Positions 8,275 through 17,886 are shown, counted from the stretch's first letter. The stretch: 64,000 bases of DNA from Bin55 sp965205545 (GCA_965205545.1 OZ242170.1:2604001-2668000), one strand, 5' to 3'. Numbers and translations are program-made. The notes: generated from the letters alone by a model not told the origin.

Positions 8275-9441
8275 ATGAATTTCCAAGAACACGAAGAACA
8301 CCAGCTCATTCGGGAAGCTGTGCGGAAAATTTGTGCCGACTTTCCTGACGAGTATTGGTCCAAATGCGACCAAGAGCATCAGTTTCCCTGGGATTTCTAC
8401 AACGCGTTGGCAGAGGGCGGATGGATAGGCATTGCCATCCCAGAAAAGTATGGAGGTAGCGGCAGAGGCATTACTGAAGCGTCGATCGTATTGGAGGAGG
8501 TAGCAGCTTCCGGTGCGGCCATGAACGGCTGCAGCGGCATTCATCTCTCAATTTTCGGTATGCAACCCGTCATCAAGTATGGGTCGGATGAGATGAAGGA
8601 AAAGTACCTGCCGCGTGTCGCAAAGGGCGATTTGCATGTGGCTTTTGGTGTAACGGAACCCGATGCGGGCACGGATACCACCTCCATCACAACAAGGGCC
8701 AATCGAGTGGGCGACAACTACTTGGTTCGCGGTCGAAAAGTGTGGACGACGAAAGCTCTGGATTCGGAACGGGTCTTGCTGCTTACGCGTACTCAGGAAA
8801 AACACCAGGTTGCAAGAAGATCGGACGGTATGACTTTGTTGTTTGCCGAATTGCAACGTCCTGAAGTTTCGATTTCGCCAATCGACAAGGTCGGACGCAA
8901 CGCCATTGCAACGTGCGAAGTTGTTTACGACGACCTGCCTGTTCCCATTGAGGATCGCATCGGTGAAGAAGGAAAAGGATTCCGCTATTTGTTGGATGGA
9001 CTGAATGCGGAACGTGTTCTAGTGGCTGCTGAGGCATTGGGCATTGGGCGCGCGGCACTGAAAAGAGCCACCCAATACGCCAAGGACCGAGTTGTTTTTG
9101 GACGGCCGATTGGACAGAATCAGGGAGTTTCCTTTCCCTTGGGCGAAGCTCAGATTCGATTGGATGCCGCCGAACTGATGATTCGCAAAGCTTCGTGGCT
9201 GTTGGATAGAGATGAACCGTGCGGCGCCGAGGCGAACATGGCAAAGTGGCTGGCAGCAGATGCATGTTTTGAAGCAGCGGACCAAGCGGTGCAAACCCAT
9301 GGAGGGTTTGGCTACGCACGGGAGTACCACGTAGAACGCTACTGGCGCGAAGCGCGGCTGCAGCGAATTGCACCCATTTCACAAGAAATGGTTCTCAACT
9401 ATGTAACTGAGCATGTCATGGGGCTGCCGCGTTCCTATTGA
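8275..9441 (+). CDS. Acyl-CoA dehydrogenase
   Basis: An FAD-dependent acyl-CoA dehydrogenase of 388 residues from the ATG at 8275, which gives the usual N-terminus; an in-frame TTG-type extension to 8218 is less likely. AFGVTEPDAGTDTTS is the FAD/substrate motif, GRKVWTT and LDGLNAERVLVA follow in order, and THGGFGYAREYHVERYWREARL is the C-terminal signature. The segment after it reads RIAPISQEM, so the Glu of the IxEGT motif used by medium-chain enzymes is replaced; family members of this type take their catalytic base from elsewhere. It oxidises an acyl-CoA to the 2-enoyl-CoA and passes electrons to ETF. The divergent crotonase at 7298 would act on similar intermediates. Confidence 0.88.
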   Translation: MNFQEHEEHQLIREAVRKICADFPDEYWSKCDQEHQFPWDFYNALAEGGWIGIAIPEKYGGSGRGITEASIVLEEVAASGAAMNGCSGIHLSIFGMQPVIKYGSDEMKEKYLPRVAKGDLHVAFGVTEPDAGTDTTSITTRANRVGDNYLVRGRKVWTTKALDSERVLLLTRTQEKHQVARRSDGMTLLFAELQRPEVSISPIDKVGRNAIATCEVVYDDLPVPIEDRIGEEGKGFRYLLDGLNAERVLVAAEALGIGRAALKRATQYAKDRVVFGRPIGQNQGVSFPLGEAQIRLDAAELMIRKASWLLDRDEPCGAEANMAKWLAADACFEAADQAVQTHGGFGYAREYHVERYWREARLQRIAPISQEMVLNYVTEHVMGLPRSY

Positions 9442-9573
9442 TAAAGTTGAAATGCCAATTGCTAGTCCATGCCAAAACAGTGGGGAGCGGGGAGTTTGTA
9501 GAGTGCTGATTTGGAGTGCAAGCTATCATCTTCGCGGCTGGAACTCAGGCAGCGAAAACGCCGCCCTTATGTA

Positions 9574-10404
9574 ATGGAATCAAGAAGGAACTATTGCTCG
9601 GACCTATCCACGGCCGCCGGAGAGAACATGCTAGGGACGGCTCCGCAGGTAGATTTCTGGGTTCTTCTAGAGTACAGAGAGCAATGGACGCGCAAGGCGG
9701 TTGAAGACAATGAATTGCCAGGTCCTGTCGAGGATTGGCTCCACGACTCGATTGCTGCTCTAGAGGCAAAAGGCAGAATGCCTAGAGTTCAATTTATTCG
9801 CCAACCTCGCCGCACTGCCGGTTCTCTACAACTGTTCGTGAGTGAATCCTCTACATTGCGTGCCATGTCGTTTTCTTCCTATTTGGACTTGACTGAAGTC
9901 GATCTCGAGCAGGACGTCAACGAGGTTCAGGCATCGAATTTCTATTGTGTGTGTGCCCATGCTTCGAGAGACCTTTGTTGCTCGCGCTATGGCTTGGCAA
10001 CGTGGAGTCGATTGATGGAACTCTCTGAAGGGCGCGCTTGGCAATCAACGCACCTCGGTGGACATCGCTTTGCGCCCAATGTGCTTGTATTACCACAGGG
10101 TCGTCTCTACGGTCGGGTCCACTTGAACAAAGTGGATGGGTTTTTTAGCAAAGTAGAGAATGGCGAAGTAGACTACCCGCTACTGCGTGGCCGATCCGAG
10201 TTTGCCAGCGAGGCGCAGGCTTGCGAAGGCTTGGCAGAGCACCAGGTGGATTCAGTGTTGTCGTGTGATTCCGATTTGGTTCGGTTTGCCACATCTCGAG
10301 GCGAGATTGAAGTCAACGTTCCTCCCAGAAGGGAAGAAATGGCAGTAGTTGCCAGTTGCAGGGACGAGGAACCGACTTACGTACGCCCCTTCATCGATAC
10401 TTAG
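9574..10404 (+). CDS. Sucrase/ferredoxin-like (Apd1/Aim32-type) [2Fe-2S] protein
   Basis: From the ATG at 9574 the protein has 276 residues; a TTG 63 bases upstream is in frame. The N-terminal YCSDLS...GTAPQVDFWVLLEY segment is typical of the sucrase/ferredoxin-like family (thioredoxin-like ferredoxin fold). The metal-binding part reads CAHASRDLCC followed by THLGGHRFAPN, so two cysteines plus the HxxxH histidines match the bis-histidinyl [2Fe-2S] ligand set known from yeast Apd1 and Aim32. Its electron partner is unknown. The stop codon overlaps by 14 bases the 3' end of the convergent acyltransferase gene. Confidence 0.75.
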   Translation: MESRRNYCSDLSTAAGENMLGTAPQVDFWVLLEYREQWTRKAVEDNELPGPVEDWLHDSIAALEAKGRMPRVQFIRQPRRTAGSLQLFVSESSTLRAMSFSSYLDLTEVDLEQDVNEVQASNFYCVCAHASRDLCCSRYGLATWSRLMELSEGRAWQSTHLGGHRFAPNVLVLPQGRLYGRVHLNKVDGFFSKVENGEVDYPLLRGRSEFASEAQACEGLAEHQVDSVLSCDSDLVRFATSRGEIEVNVPPRREEMAVVASCRDEEPTYVRPFIDT

Positions 10405-11248
10405 TTATGCCTTTGCTCAAGTGATTGAGCACGAATTCCCGCAACTGTTCTGTGTCCTTCTGGGGATCTCCTTTCGATTCGAACGCTTCACCGATTGTCA
10501 GCCGGTACTTCTGGCCGCTTTTGTTGAGCAATTCTCGAAAGAGGGTCATATCCTTCAATTCTTGGTTGACGAACCAAGTTAGGTAGTAAAACAGCGTGTT
10601 GTGTCCCTTGATGTTCATGGGAACCACAGGAATCTCATACTTCTGAGCTAGATTTAGGGCAGTAATTTGCCACGGTCTTTCTATTAGTCCCTTAAAGGTT
10701 GGTCGAGCGAGTCGACCCGAGGGGAATATCACAACCAGTCGTTCATCCTTGATAGCTCGGACCAATGCATGGATTGTTTCACGATTTCTCTTTGGTGTCC
10801 GGAAGTCGTCTCGCCATTCGACGGGCACGATGATCTCGGACAAGCCTGGAGACACACGTATTGCATCCCGATTTGCAAGAAAGACAATGTCATCCCGTAT
10901 GTCTTTGAGCGCGTCGTAGACGGCGATGCCGTCAGCGATTCCAGCTGGGTGATTAGGTGTTACAAGCGCACGTCCGCTTTTGGGAATACTATCCACGCCA
11001 GTGGCGTGAACCTTCAACTTCAACAGATCAGACATGAAGTCGAACACTTCCCCTCCTCGCAACGTCGAAATGCTGTCCGCCATGCGCACAGCTTTCTCGT
11101 AGCCAAGAATTCCGTCTCCCAAAGTTCGAATCAAGCGCCAGGTTGCTGGATGCTTCATGAGGTTGACAGCGCGTTCCTCAATTAGCACATCGACTATATG
11201 ACGCTCTCGCGCGTGATGCGCGTCAATGAAGGAGGATTCGGTTGTCAT
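10391..11248 (-). CDS. PlsC-like 1-acylglycerol-phosphate acyltransferase family protein
   Basis: This is a 285-residue acyltransferase from the ATG at 11248, preceded by GAGAA; a further ATG seven codons upstream lacks a binding site. Motif I reads NHPAGIAD (HX5D instead of HX4D), a form seen in a soluble bacterial branch of the family. Motif III reads IFPSGRLARP in place of FPEGTRS, and VVPMNIKGHN is motif IV. It probably transfers an acyl group to a lysophospholipid or related alcohol, at the inner face of the membrane. The substrate is not predictable. It is convergent with the Apd1-like gene and may be transcribed on its own. Confidence 0.72.
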   Translation of the reverse strand: MTTESSFIDAHHARERHIVDVLIEERAVNLMKHPATWRLIRTLGDGILGYEKAVRMADSISTLRGGEVFDFMSDLLKLKVHATGVDSIPKSGRALVTPNHPAGIADGIAVYDALKDIRDDIVFLANRDAIRVSPGLSEIIVPVEWRDDFRTPKRNRETIHALVRAIKDERLVVIFPSGRLARPTFKGLIERPWQITALNLAQKYEIPVVPMNIKGHNTLFYYLTWFVNQELKDMTLFRELLNKSGQKYRLTIGEAFESKGDPQKDTEQLREFVLNHLSKGITKYR

Positions 11249-11503
11249 CGGGTGAATTCTCGCATGCAACTATGGATCACCATGTATGTGCATTGTTCTC
11301 ACCTGAGACAATTCGTTTGACAGTTTTTTGCCCCAATGTAGTGTTTGCGTCACTTGAAAATGAATTTGGGCAATTGCAACCCAGTTTGGACCTTTGACCA
11401 TACGTTAATTCATTTTATCCAGCATTTTGTTGTTCCATGTGCAGCCAATGCTGGAAGTAATATTCGTAACTGCGCACCTTGTAATGGACCTATGCAGACT
11501 TGA

Positions 11504-12571
11504 CTAAGAGCTTGCGAAGTAGCGATGGCGTACGGCATCGACGAAATTAGTGGTTGAGGCTGTGCCACCCTGATCTGGAGTCAATGATTGCCCTGCAGCG
11601 TAGACTTCCTCTACGCAACGTTCGAGCTCTTCAGCCGTCCGTCGGTGACCCAGGTATTCCAGCATCATAGTTGCGCTCAGCAACGTGGCAGTGGGGTTGA
11701 TGGTGTTGGTTCCAGCTATATCGGGCGCTGTTCCATGGGCTGGCTCAAAGTAAGCGTAGTCGTCGCCATAGCACCCGCTCGCAGCTAATCCTAGACTTCC
11801 AAGTAGGCCGCCAGCAGCATCGGAAAGTATGTCGCCGTACAAATTCGGCATGAGTACTACGTCGAATCTTTGAGGTTCTCGTATCAATCGACAGGCGAAG
11901 TCGTCGACAATGAAGGACTCGAAAGTCAATCCTTCACATTGCCCAACAACCTCATTGGCAACGGAATGAAAAAGTCCATCTGATTTTGGGAGCATATTGC
12001 GCTTGGTCACGCAAGTGACGGTGCGTTTGCCATTGCGTTTCAGCGCGAGTTCGCAAGCAAACCGAGCGACGCGACGCGTTCCTTTCTCGCTAATGACCTT
12101 CAATGCATAGTTGCCATCGCCGTATTCGCTGGGATGCCGGCCTCCTGTTCTCCCCACGCGATCTAACAATGCCAATTCATCGAGATTTCCTTCAATCCCA
12201 ACATACAGATCCTCCAAATTTTCTCGAACAATGACAAAGTCAATGCCTTCTGGCCGGCGTAGTGGGCTTCTGCATCCAGCGATGTATTTGCAGGGGCGGA
12301 CGTTTGCAAACGTTTCCTTGCCCCAACGAAGGTAGCGGAGAGCCAAACTAGATCGACCGCTCGTCGAGCCAAACAGTGTGGCGTCCGCATTGTCGATCTG
12401 AACCTTGCCTTTGTCAGCTAGTGTTGTAGCTTGACCGCTGCTCGCATTACCATCAATTCGAGGGTACGTCCATGTGACGTTCGGAAGGATCTCCTGTAGC
12501 AATTCCACGACCGGCTCAATAGCCTCGGGCGAGGAGTCATCGCCCGGAATGACAGCTACGCTCTTGTCCAT
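11504..12571 (-). CDS. Isocitrate/isopropylmalate dehydrogenase family protein
   Basis: A 355-residue beta-decarboxylating dehydrogenase from the ATG at 12571; the frame stays open for 55 codons further upstream but that extension does not resemble the family. It begins SVAVIPGDDSSPEAIEP, contains FANVRPCKY and FVIVRENLEDLYVGIEG, and has the family signature NLYGDILSDAAGGLLGSLGL, then EPAHGTAPDIAGTNTINP. These position the Mg-hydroxyacid site and NAD site. The phosphorylatable SxN motif of isocitrate dehydrogenase is not clear (SSLALR), so NAD-isocitrate, isopropylmalate and tartrate-type substrates all remain possible. There is no leu or TCA neighbour to decide. Confidence 0.8.
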   Translation of the reverse strand: MDKSVAVIPGDDSSPEAIEPVVELLQEILPNVTWTYPRIDGNASSGQATTLADKGKVQIDNADATLFGSTSGRSSLALRYLRWGKETFANVRPCKYIAGCRSPLRRPEGIDFVIVRENLEDLYVGIEGNLDELALLDRVGRTGGRHPSEYGDGNYALKVISEKGTRRVARFACELALKRNGKRTVTCVTKRNMLPKSDGLFHSVANEVVGQCEGLTFESFIVDDFACRLIREPQRFDVVLMPNLYGDILSDAAGGLLGSLGLAASGCYGDDYAYFEPAHGTAPDIAGTNTINPTATLLSATMMLEYLGHRRTAEELERCVEEVYAAGQSLTPDQGGTASTTNFVDAVRHRYFASS

Positions 12572-12828
12572 CGTTCGTTTTAGTCTCGATATAGCGCACC
12601 ATAAGTCTAGCGTGGGCAGACTACAAGCTTCAGAAGTGCATGCCGTTGGATATGCCACACAGCACAATATGAAGACGCGCAGCTCGAGAGCGAAGTACTT
12701 CTGGCGGAAGAACTCAGCAACTAAACATTTGAACAAACAATAGCGATTGAAGACCTCAGACTAATTGGCTTCAAATCTATGGCAGCCCTATGCTGTTTAA
12801 GCTTAATTCCAATTCGTTTCGCATAGAG

Positions 12829-14715
12829 CTATTCACTTTCGTTCCCGGCGGCACCGGTCGACTCCAAGATCTTCTGGCGCATTTCCTCCAACGCGGTTTG
12901 TCTTCGAGCTTTTCGTTCTGCCTCTCCGTAGTTCTTAACCTCCTCCAGAACAGCAATTTGCTCGTCGGAGAAGAAGTCGCTCTCTCCGTGGAAACTTAGC
13001 AACGAGCGCGCTACCCGTCGTCTCAAATCCATCGACTCAAGCCGTTCTAGTCCATCAAATAGCGCTCTTGGGGCGAATAGGACCACCTGCGTCGTGACGA
13101 AGGCGTTTCTTGGAATCTCTTCTTCCGTGGACAATTGAATGAACAGGTCGACAGCCTGATCGGAATCTTTCCTTATTGAAGCCATGATCAGAATGACCGA
13201 TTCGTAGGCACTAATTTTGGTCTTGCCCTCTCTCACTTGGGAAAGCATTGCGACGGCCGTATCCATGTCTCTAAACGTTAGGCTTTCAATTACGCCAGCT
13301 TCTGGACCAATGCCTTCTTCGTTAGTGGGCTGAGCTAGTGCTAACTCCAATGCAGCTTGAGGATCTGACTCTGCCAATCCCTGGAACGCAGCAACTGTGA
13401 GCTCTTCTCGATAATGTGCAACGCTAGCCTCGTTCCTCATCCAATCAAGCGCACTTGTGATGTCCAATATGGACCAGTTTGAAACAATCGCGGTTGCAAT
13501 CTCGTCGCGACTCGCTCTGTCTTCTACGTCTCCGATCACTTCAGCGGCAATTTGGGGAGAGGATCGTGACAACGACAGCAGAGCCTTCTTCCGAGCTAAG
13601 GATTGGAGGTCTTCCGGCAACTCACTCACCTGGTTGAGAAGTGTATCGGGGTCAGAGTTTGCCCAAGTCTCCAATATCTCAGCATGCAGGTCTGCACGGT
13701 GGTATTTCGACTCTATAGAGGCGACAGCATTGAGTGCCGCCCACGGTTCCGTTTTGGACCACTCGCTGGCAACAGACTTAGCCAACCCCAATACACCTAG
13801 CGTTCTCAAGTGAACGGCCAAGTCAAACGCCTTGGAGGGATGGGTGTCTACAAGGTGCAAGGCCACCTCACGAGAGACGCTAGATTTTGTGCTATGAGTA
13901 GAAAGCGAATCCAGTATCTCGCTAAATGCATCGACACCCTCGGCGAGCACCCACTCGCTAGCAATGTGCGTCATCAACCTCATTTGAGCGTCGGTAGGAT
14001 TGACAAAACCTTCGCCGACGCTCCTCGCCAGGCTCGACCATTCACCCTTGGGATGTTGCAGTGGAGTTGCGCCCTGTGTTCGCTCAATCACCTCAATGGC
14101 CACCCATTCAGCGCCAAATCGCCGCGCGAGTTCTCGACGCCGTTCGGTTGACAGATCCTCTCGAGACATCAATATGCTTTCTAACGCAGCGTCCTTTGCT
14201 CCCGCATCTAGACTTTGGGCATGCTCAACCGACTGATCCAGATTCGTCACAGACCACTCATGAAACACTGCCTTTAGTAGAACGTGATCTCGGTCGGAAT
14301 CAAGTTCATAAACTGCTGCCAATGCAGCCTCTGGGTCGATTGCTGCAAGACGTCCAACAATTGCTAGCTGAGCTTCCCACCTAATACCCTGATCCAGCGC
14401 GCCGGTCGATTGCTCCAATTGCCCCACTAGAGCCTGTTCGTCCAATGAAGCAACTAGGTCATGAATAGAGACTTTGCGCTCGAAGTGGCTGGAAAACCTT
14501 CCCAAGTCCTTGAGATCCGCGATGCTTTCGATTGTTAGGCTTGGTGACGATTCCGCGCTTGCCGTTGATTCGACTTCAGTCTCGTTGCTTGCAATGACAG
14601 AATGAGAACTGACTCGTTCTAAATCCTCACGCACACTAGATGCAACGACAAGTCCTAAGACGAACGCGCCCGCAACCAGAGTCACCCCGAATGCAATAAG
14701 CGGCAGTTTCTTCAT
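12829..14715 (-). CDS. Membrane-anchored alpha-helical repeat protein, paralogue A (unknown function)
   Basis: I do not recognise a named family. The 628-residue product has a signal anchor or uncleaved signal at residues 5-27 (LIAFGVTLVAGAFVLGLVVA), so the rest should face the periplasm. The body is all-helical and built of degenerate ~35-residue units with motifs such as EWSKTEPWAALNAVAS, TWANSDPDTLLNQVS and GLAESDPQAALELAL, i.e. W-(A/S)-x-x-(D/E)-P-x-x-A-L. That is a solenoid-like repeat similar to TPR/HEAT scaffolds. It is collinear over its whole length with the next gene upstream (14845-16716), showing a tandem duplication. A charged C-terminal tail (EAERKARRQTALEEMR) could form a coiled coil. 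Confidence 0.7.
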   Translation of the reverse strand: MKKLPLIAFGVTLVAGAFVLGLVVASSVREDLERVSSHSVIASNETEVESTASAESSPSLTIESIADLKDLGRFSSHFERKVSIHDLVASLDEQALVGQLEQSTGALDQGIRWEAQLAIVGRLAAIDPEAALAAVYELDSDRDHVLLKAVFHEWSVTNLDQSVEHAQSLDAGAKDAALESILMSREDLSTERRRELARRFGAEWVAIEVIERTQGATPLQHPKGEWSSLARSVGEGFVNPTDAQMRLMTHIASEWVLAEGVDAFSEILDSLSTHSTKSSVSREVALHLVDTHPSKAFDLAVHLRTLGVLGLAKSVASEWSKTEPWAALNAVASIESKYHRADLHAEILETWANSDPDTLLNQVSELPEDLQSLARKKALLSLSRSSPQIAAEVIGDVEDRASRDEIATAIVSNWSILDITSALDWMRNEASVAHYREELTVAAFQGLAESDPQAALELALAQPTNEEGIGPEAGVIESLTFRDMDTAVAMLSQVREGKTKISAYESVILIMASIRKDSDQAVDLFIQLSTEEEIPRNAFVTTQVVLFAPRALFDGLERLESMDLRRRVARSLLSFHGESDFFSDEQIAVLEEVKNYGEAERKARRQTALEEMRQKILESTGAAGNESE

Positions 14716-14844
14716 GAGTTCACCATTTCCACTGAGTTGCCTAGTTGTGTAGCAAACTGATCAACGGCAATGACCCTCGACACCGCGAAATGCTCCACCC
14801 GTCATTTGAAGTCTCTGCTCGATGCCCACTTAAGTGAGGGTTTA

Positions 14845-16716
14845 TCAATAGGTGTCCATTAGGGCTTCACGAGTCTCATCGAATGCCTCGTCAAATACTG
14901 GCGACCTTTGTCTACGTGCCGAACCGTCGATTTCACGCAGATGTGCCAACTGCTCTTCCGAGAACAAGCCCGTGGCCTCATGGTTAAGTAAGAGCCGGCT
15001 AGCAGCTTGTTTCTTGACTTCATTTGATGGCAACTCATCAAGTGACTTGTACAGCTGCATTGGCGCGTGCAAAACTAGCGAACTGAGCCCAGTCCAAAAG
15101 CGTTCGGTCTCAATTTCTTTTGACAGAAGAATGTATAGGTCCATGGCTTGTCGAAAATCATCGTGTTCGTATAGCAACGACCCAATAATCGAGCCGTACG
15201 CAAATTCCTTAGTGCCATCGTTTCTAGAAACTTCTGGCAACATGCGGATTGCCCTATCCATGTCCCATGACGCAAGAACGCTAAGTGTCAGCGCTTCCAG
15301 CCCTACTCCCGAAAAATCAAGTGGCAACTCCTTAGCACTCTCAAACGCCAATCGCGGATCGACTTGCAGGAGTGAGGTGATAGCCCACCGTCGTAGATCG
15401 CCCTTCAAATGAGCTACAACTCTATCGTTCTCAATCCAGTGAAGCGCTTCGGCAATGTCTTGGAGAGCCCAGTTTGTCGCGATTCCAGTTGCGGCACGGT
15501 CGCGGGCCTCTCTATCTGAAATCTCGCCCAGCAGATTTGACGCTGCTTGTGGCGACGATTTAGCAATTGCGATCAAAGCCTTTTCCTGACCCACTGGCTG
15601 TGAGTCTCGTGGCAATGTGTGGATGGCGTCCAAGAGATCGTAGGGGTCTTGTGCAGCCCAAGAGCCCATCACTTGATCAGCCAGAAGTCGTTTTACCGAT
15701 TGTCCCTCAAGTGTGGAAACAGCACTGATGGCTGCTCTGGGGTCAGATTGTGCCCACTGATGGACAACTGTCCATGCTTGCTCTCCGAATCCAACTGATC
15801 CAACCTCGATGGCGAATTCTAAAGCCAACTCTGGATTGTCCGCGACTAGCTGCCACACTATTGCAGAGGAAGCTCTGTTCTTAAAGAAAGTCTTTGGTAT
15901 GTACTGCTCGATCTTGTCGAGCACACCAATGCCTTCCTGTGTCAACCACTCGCTCACAATTTGAGCAAACAGGTGTAGTTGGGCATCGCTCAAGTCGTTG
16001 AGTGATCTCGCATCCTGATCGAGAAACGCTCTTAGTTCTGATTCAGGGACTTCCAATGGCTCTAGATCACTTTCCTCAATAAGGACTTGGATAGCTATCC
16101 ACTCGTTGCTAAAGCGCTTGGCAATTGTGCGGCGATCATCAAGAGACAAATCTGCACGAGACAAAACAATGCTTCTTACTATTCGTAGCCTAATTTCTTC
16201 ATCTACGTCCAGATTCGTCGCATTGTCAATGGCTTGGTCCAGATTGGAAAGTGCCCACTCGAAAAAGACAATAGGAAGCAACTCTTGCTGTCGACTTTGC
16301 CCAAATGCGGTTGCTTCGCTCAGCGCCTCCATCGGTCGTAGCACTGCTAGGCGCTGAATTATTGCGTTTTGCAATTCCGTTTGCCAACTTCCAATTGGCA
16401 GATCGCGCGACTGGTCTAGGAAGTCCCGAATCGTGCTGGCATCGGCGTTTGCAAGCCGCCTAACCATTGCAGATGTTCGAGCTATGCGACTCTTGTAGCG
16501 CGAGGGATCACTAAGTTCTGCGAAGGAGAGTAACGCTTCTCTTGGCGAAGCTTGCGCTTGAGAATCGGTGGTTGTTCTAGAAGGACTAGAGACTGGCTGT
16601 ATGTTCTTTGCCGAGTCACCTCTATTGCTCTGGAAATAGAACCCAAGCACGAACGATCCACATGCCACCAAGAGAGCGGCGAAAAGGAGCAATGTCTTCT
16701 TAATTGCTGACTTCAC
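14845..16716 (-). CDS. Membrane-anchored alpha-helical repeat protein, paralogue B (unknown function)
   Basis: A 623-residue paralogue of the protein at 12829, 129 bases upstream of it on the same strand. An N-terminal hydrophobic anchor lies at residues 8-28 (TLLLFAALLVACGSFVLGF); the internal Cys is not in a clear lipobox. The repeat motifs recur at matching places: QWAQSDPRAAISAVSTLE, SWAAQDPYDLLDAIHTLP, NWALQDIAEALHWIEND. Shared blocks such as SREDLS/SRADLS, FFSDEQIAVL/LFSEEQLAHL and FHEWSVTNLDQS/FFEWALSNLDQA tie the two together. The protein is probably a periplasmic scaffold. Function is unknown; the divergent secreted protein at 17071 is the nearest possible partner. Confidence 0.7.
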   Translation of the reverse strand: MKSAIKKTLLLFAALLVACGSFVLGFYFQSNRGDSAKNIQPVSSPSRTTTDSQAQASPREALLSFAELSDPSRYKSRIARTSAMVRRLANADASTIRDFLDQSRDLPIGSWQTELQNAIIQRLAVLRPMEALSEATAFGQSRQQELLPIVFFEWALSNLDQAIDNATNLDVDEEIRLRIVRSIVLSRADLSLDDRRTIAKRFSNEWIAIQVLIEESDLEPLEVPESELRAFLDQDARSLNDLSDAQLHLFAQIVSEWLTQEGIGVLDKIEQYIPKTFFKNRASSAIVWQLVADNPELALEFAIEVGSVGFGEQAWTVVHQWAQSDPRAAISAVSTLEGQSVKRLLADQVMGSWAAQDPYDLLDAIHTLPRDSQPVGQEKALIAIAKSSPQAASNLLGEISDREARDRAATGIATNWALQDIAEALHWIENDRVVAHLKGDLRRWAITSLLQVDPRLAFESAKELPLDFSGVGLEALTLSVLASWDMDRAIRMLPEVSRNDGTKEFAYGSIIGSLLYEHDDFRQAMDLYILLSKEIETERFWTGLSSLVLHAPMQLYKSLDELPSNEVKKQAASRLLLNHEATGLFSEEQLAHLREIDGSARRQRSPVFDEAFDETREALMDTY

Positions 16717-16886
16717 TATGGATTATGGGTATAGATTCGAGGTGGACTCTATAGTCAAATGGTACGTCAATGCTGCAAATTGTTCACGCTTTTTCGATTT
16801 CTAAGGCATTGGTGACTATCATGCTAGTTGGCAATGTGTTGTGTTCCGATTGTTTGTTCACGCATTCGGCAATGTGCAGCGAAAAC

Positions 16887-16945
16887 TACAAAATATGCGC
16901 GGCGCGACTTACAAATTGTGCGTTTTGAGACTTACAAATTGTGCG
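16887..16945. repeat. Three direct repeats with exact 23-base spacing
   Basis: TACAAATTGTGCG occurs at 16910-16922 and 16933-16945, within longer identical copies of GACTTACAAATTGTGCG. A variant, TACAAAATATGCG, lies at 16887-16899. The starts are exactly 23 bases apart. The array sits between the divergent genes at 16716 and 17071, about 125 bases upstream of the latter's start, so it may be a regulator-binding array or simply a small tandem duplication. Confidence 0.55.
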
Positions 16946-17070
16946 CTAGCACTTGGTGCCTAACCTACCAGGACCCTAGCGAACGTGCGCCTCTGTTATT
17001 GCTCAAGCAAGGCGTTGTCATTGGTCGTTGTCCTGAGTCAGTTGTTGAATTGTTCACGCTGCGAGATTGG

Positions 17071-17886
17071 ATGTCTTTGAAAGTGCGTGCGGTTAATACG
17101 ACCTTGCGCAACGTTTTGTTAGTGTGTTTGCTTGCCCTTCTCCCAAATCAATTGCTTGCCACCCAGCCGTCAATAGAGGAATTGCACAATCTAGTTCGCG
17201 TTGCGCTGCAGACATCCACACGAGCTTCGAACGAGCTCTGTGCATACTCCATGCGAACTACCGGCCCCAACGGTGATTTGGTGCAGGAACGTTTCGATTC
17301 CTACTTTGGGGACAACAAAGCCTGGAGTCTTGTGAGAGTAGCCGGTAGCGCCCCAACCGCTGAACAGTTGGATCATTATGAGCCTCCACTACGTCAACGA
17401 CATCCTGCGGTTATTTCCTTTCAATTCATCGACATGGAATCGTTGGAATTGACTGAAGAGACTGCTGCGGGATTGGTGTTTTCGTTCGATGTCGAGCCCG
17501 GGCTCGGACACAGTGCCAACAGCGTCATCAAAAACACTCTACTAATCGACCCAATCACTGCACAGGTGAAGCAGATTCGCAGGGTTTCGGACGCCGATTT
17601 TAGAGTTGGCAAATTCGCCAAGATCTCCGAATTCGAATCGACCTCCACGTTTCGTCGAGACAGCGAAACCAAGTCATTAGTATTGTCTTCTAGCACTACT
17701 AGACTGAAATCAAGGATTGGGAGAGAAACCATCGATCAAAGACTGCACATTGAATTTGATGAGTTCGATTGCAGTACTGTGCCCATTGAAGTAACTGAAC
17801 AACATGAAGCAGAGACGGGGAGGCCACAATTGCAGGATCCACCGACTTCTACGAAGGAAGTCAGTGATTCCGATTTGGTTCCATGA
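17071..17886 (+). CDS. Secreted protein of unknown function
   Basis: From the ATG at 17071 the product has 271 residues with a signal peptide at ~12-31 (LRNVLLVCLLALLPNQLLA, cleavage likely after LLA-TQ). The frame stays open 81 codons upstream, but that part is cysteine-rich, contains the direct repeats at 16887-16945, and has no coding character. The mature part alternates polar beta strands (LVFSFDVEP, NTLLIDPITAQVKQIRRVSD, RLHIEFDEFDC), reminiscent of outer-membrane lipoprotein-carrier-type beta folds, but I cannot assign a family. It ends 52 bases before prmA on the same strand. Confidence 0.6.
   Translation: MSLKVRAVNTTLRNVLLVCLLALLPNQLLATQPSIEELHNLVRVALQTSTRASNELCAYSMRTTGPNGDLVQERFDSYFGDNKAWSLVRVAGSAPTAEQLDHYEPPLRQRHPAVISFQFIDMESLELTEETAAGLVFSFDVEPGLGHSANSVIKNTLLIDPITAQVKQIRRVSDADFRVGKFAKISEFESTSTFRRDSETKSLVLSSSTTRLKSRIGRETIDQRLHIEFDEFDCSTVPIEVTEQHEAETGRPQLQDPPTSTKEVSDSDLVP

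Noticed and set aside
8783..9382. Antisense frame over the acyl-CoA dehydrogenase
   Set aside because: A shadow of a gene with clear motifs.
16828..17070. N-terminal extension of the secreted protein at 17071
   Set aside because: It would put the signal peptide internal, and it includes the direct repeats.
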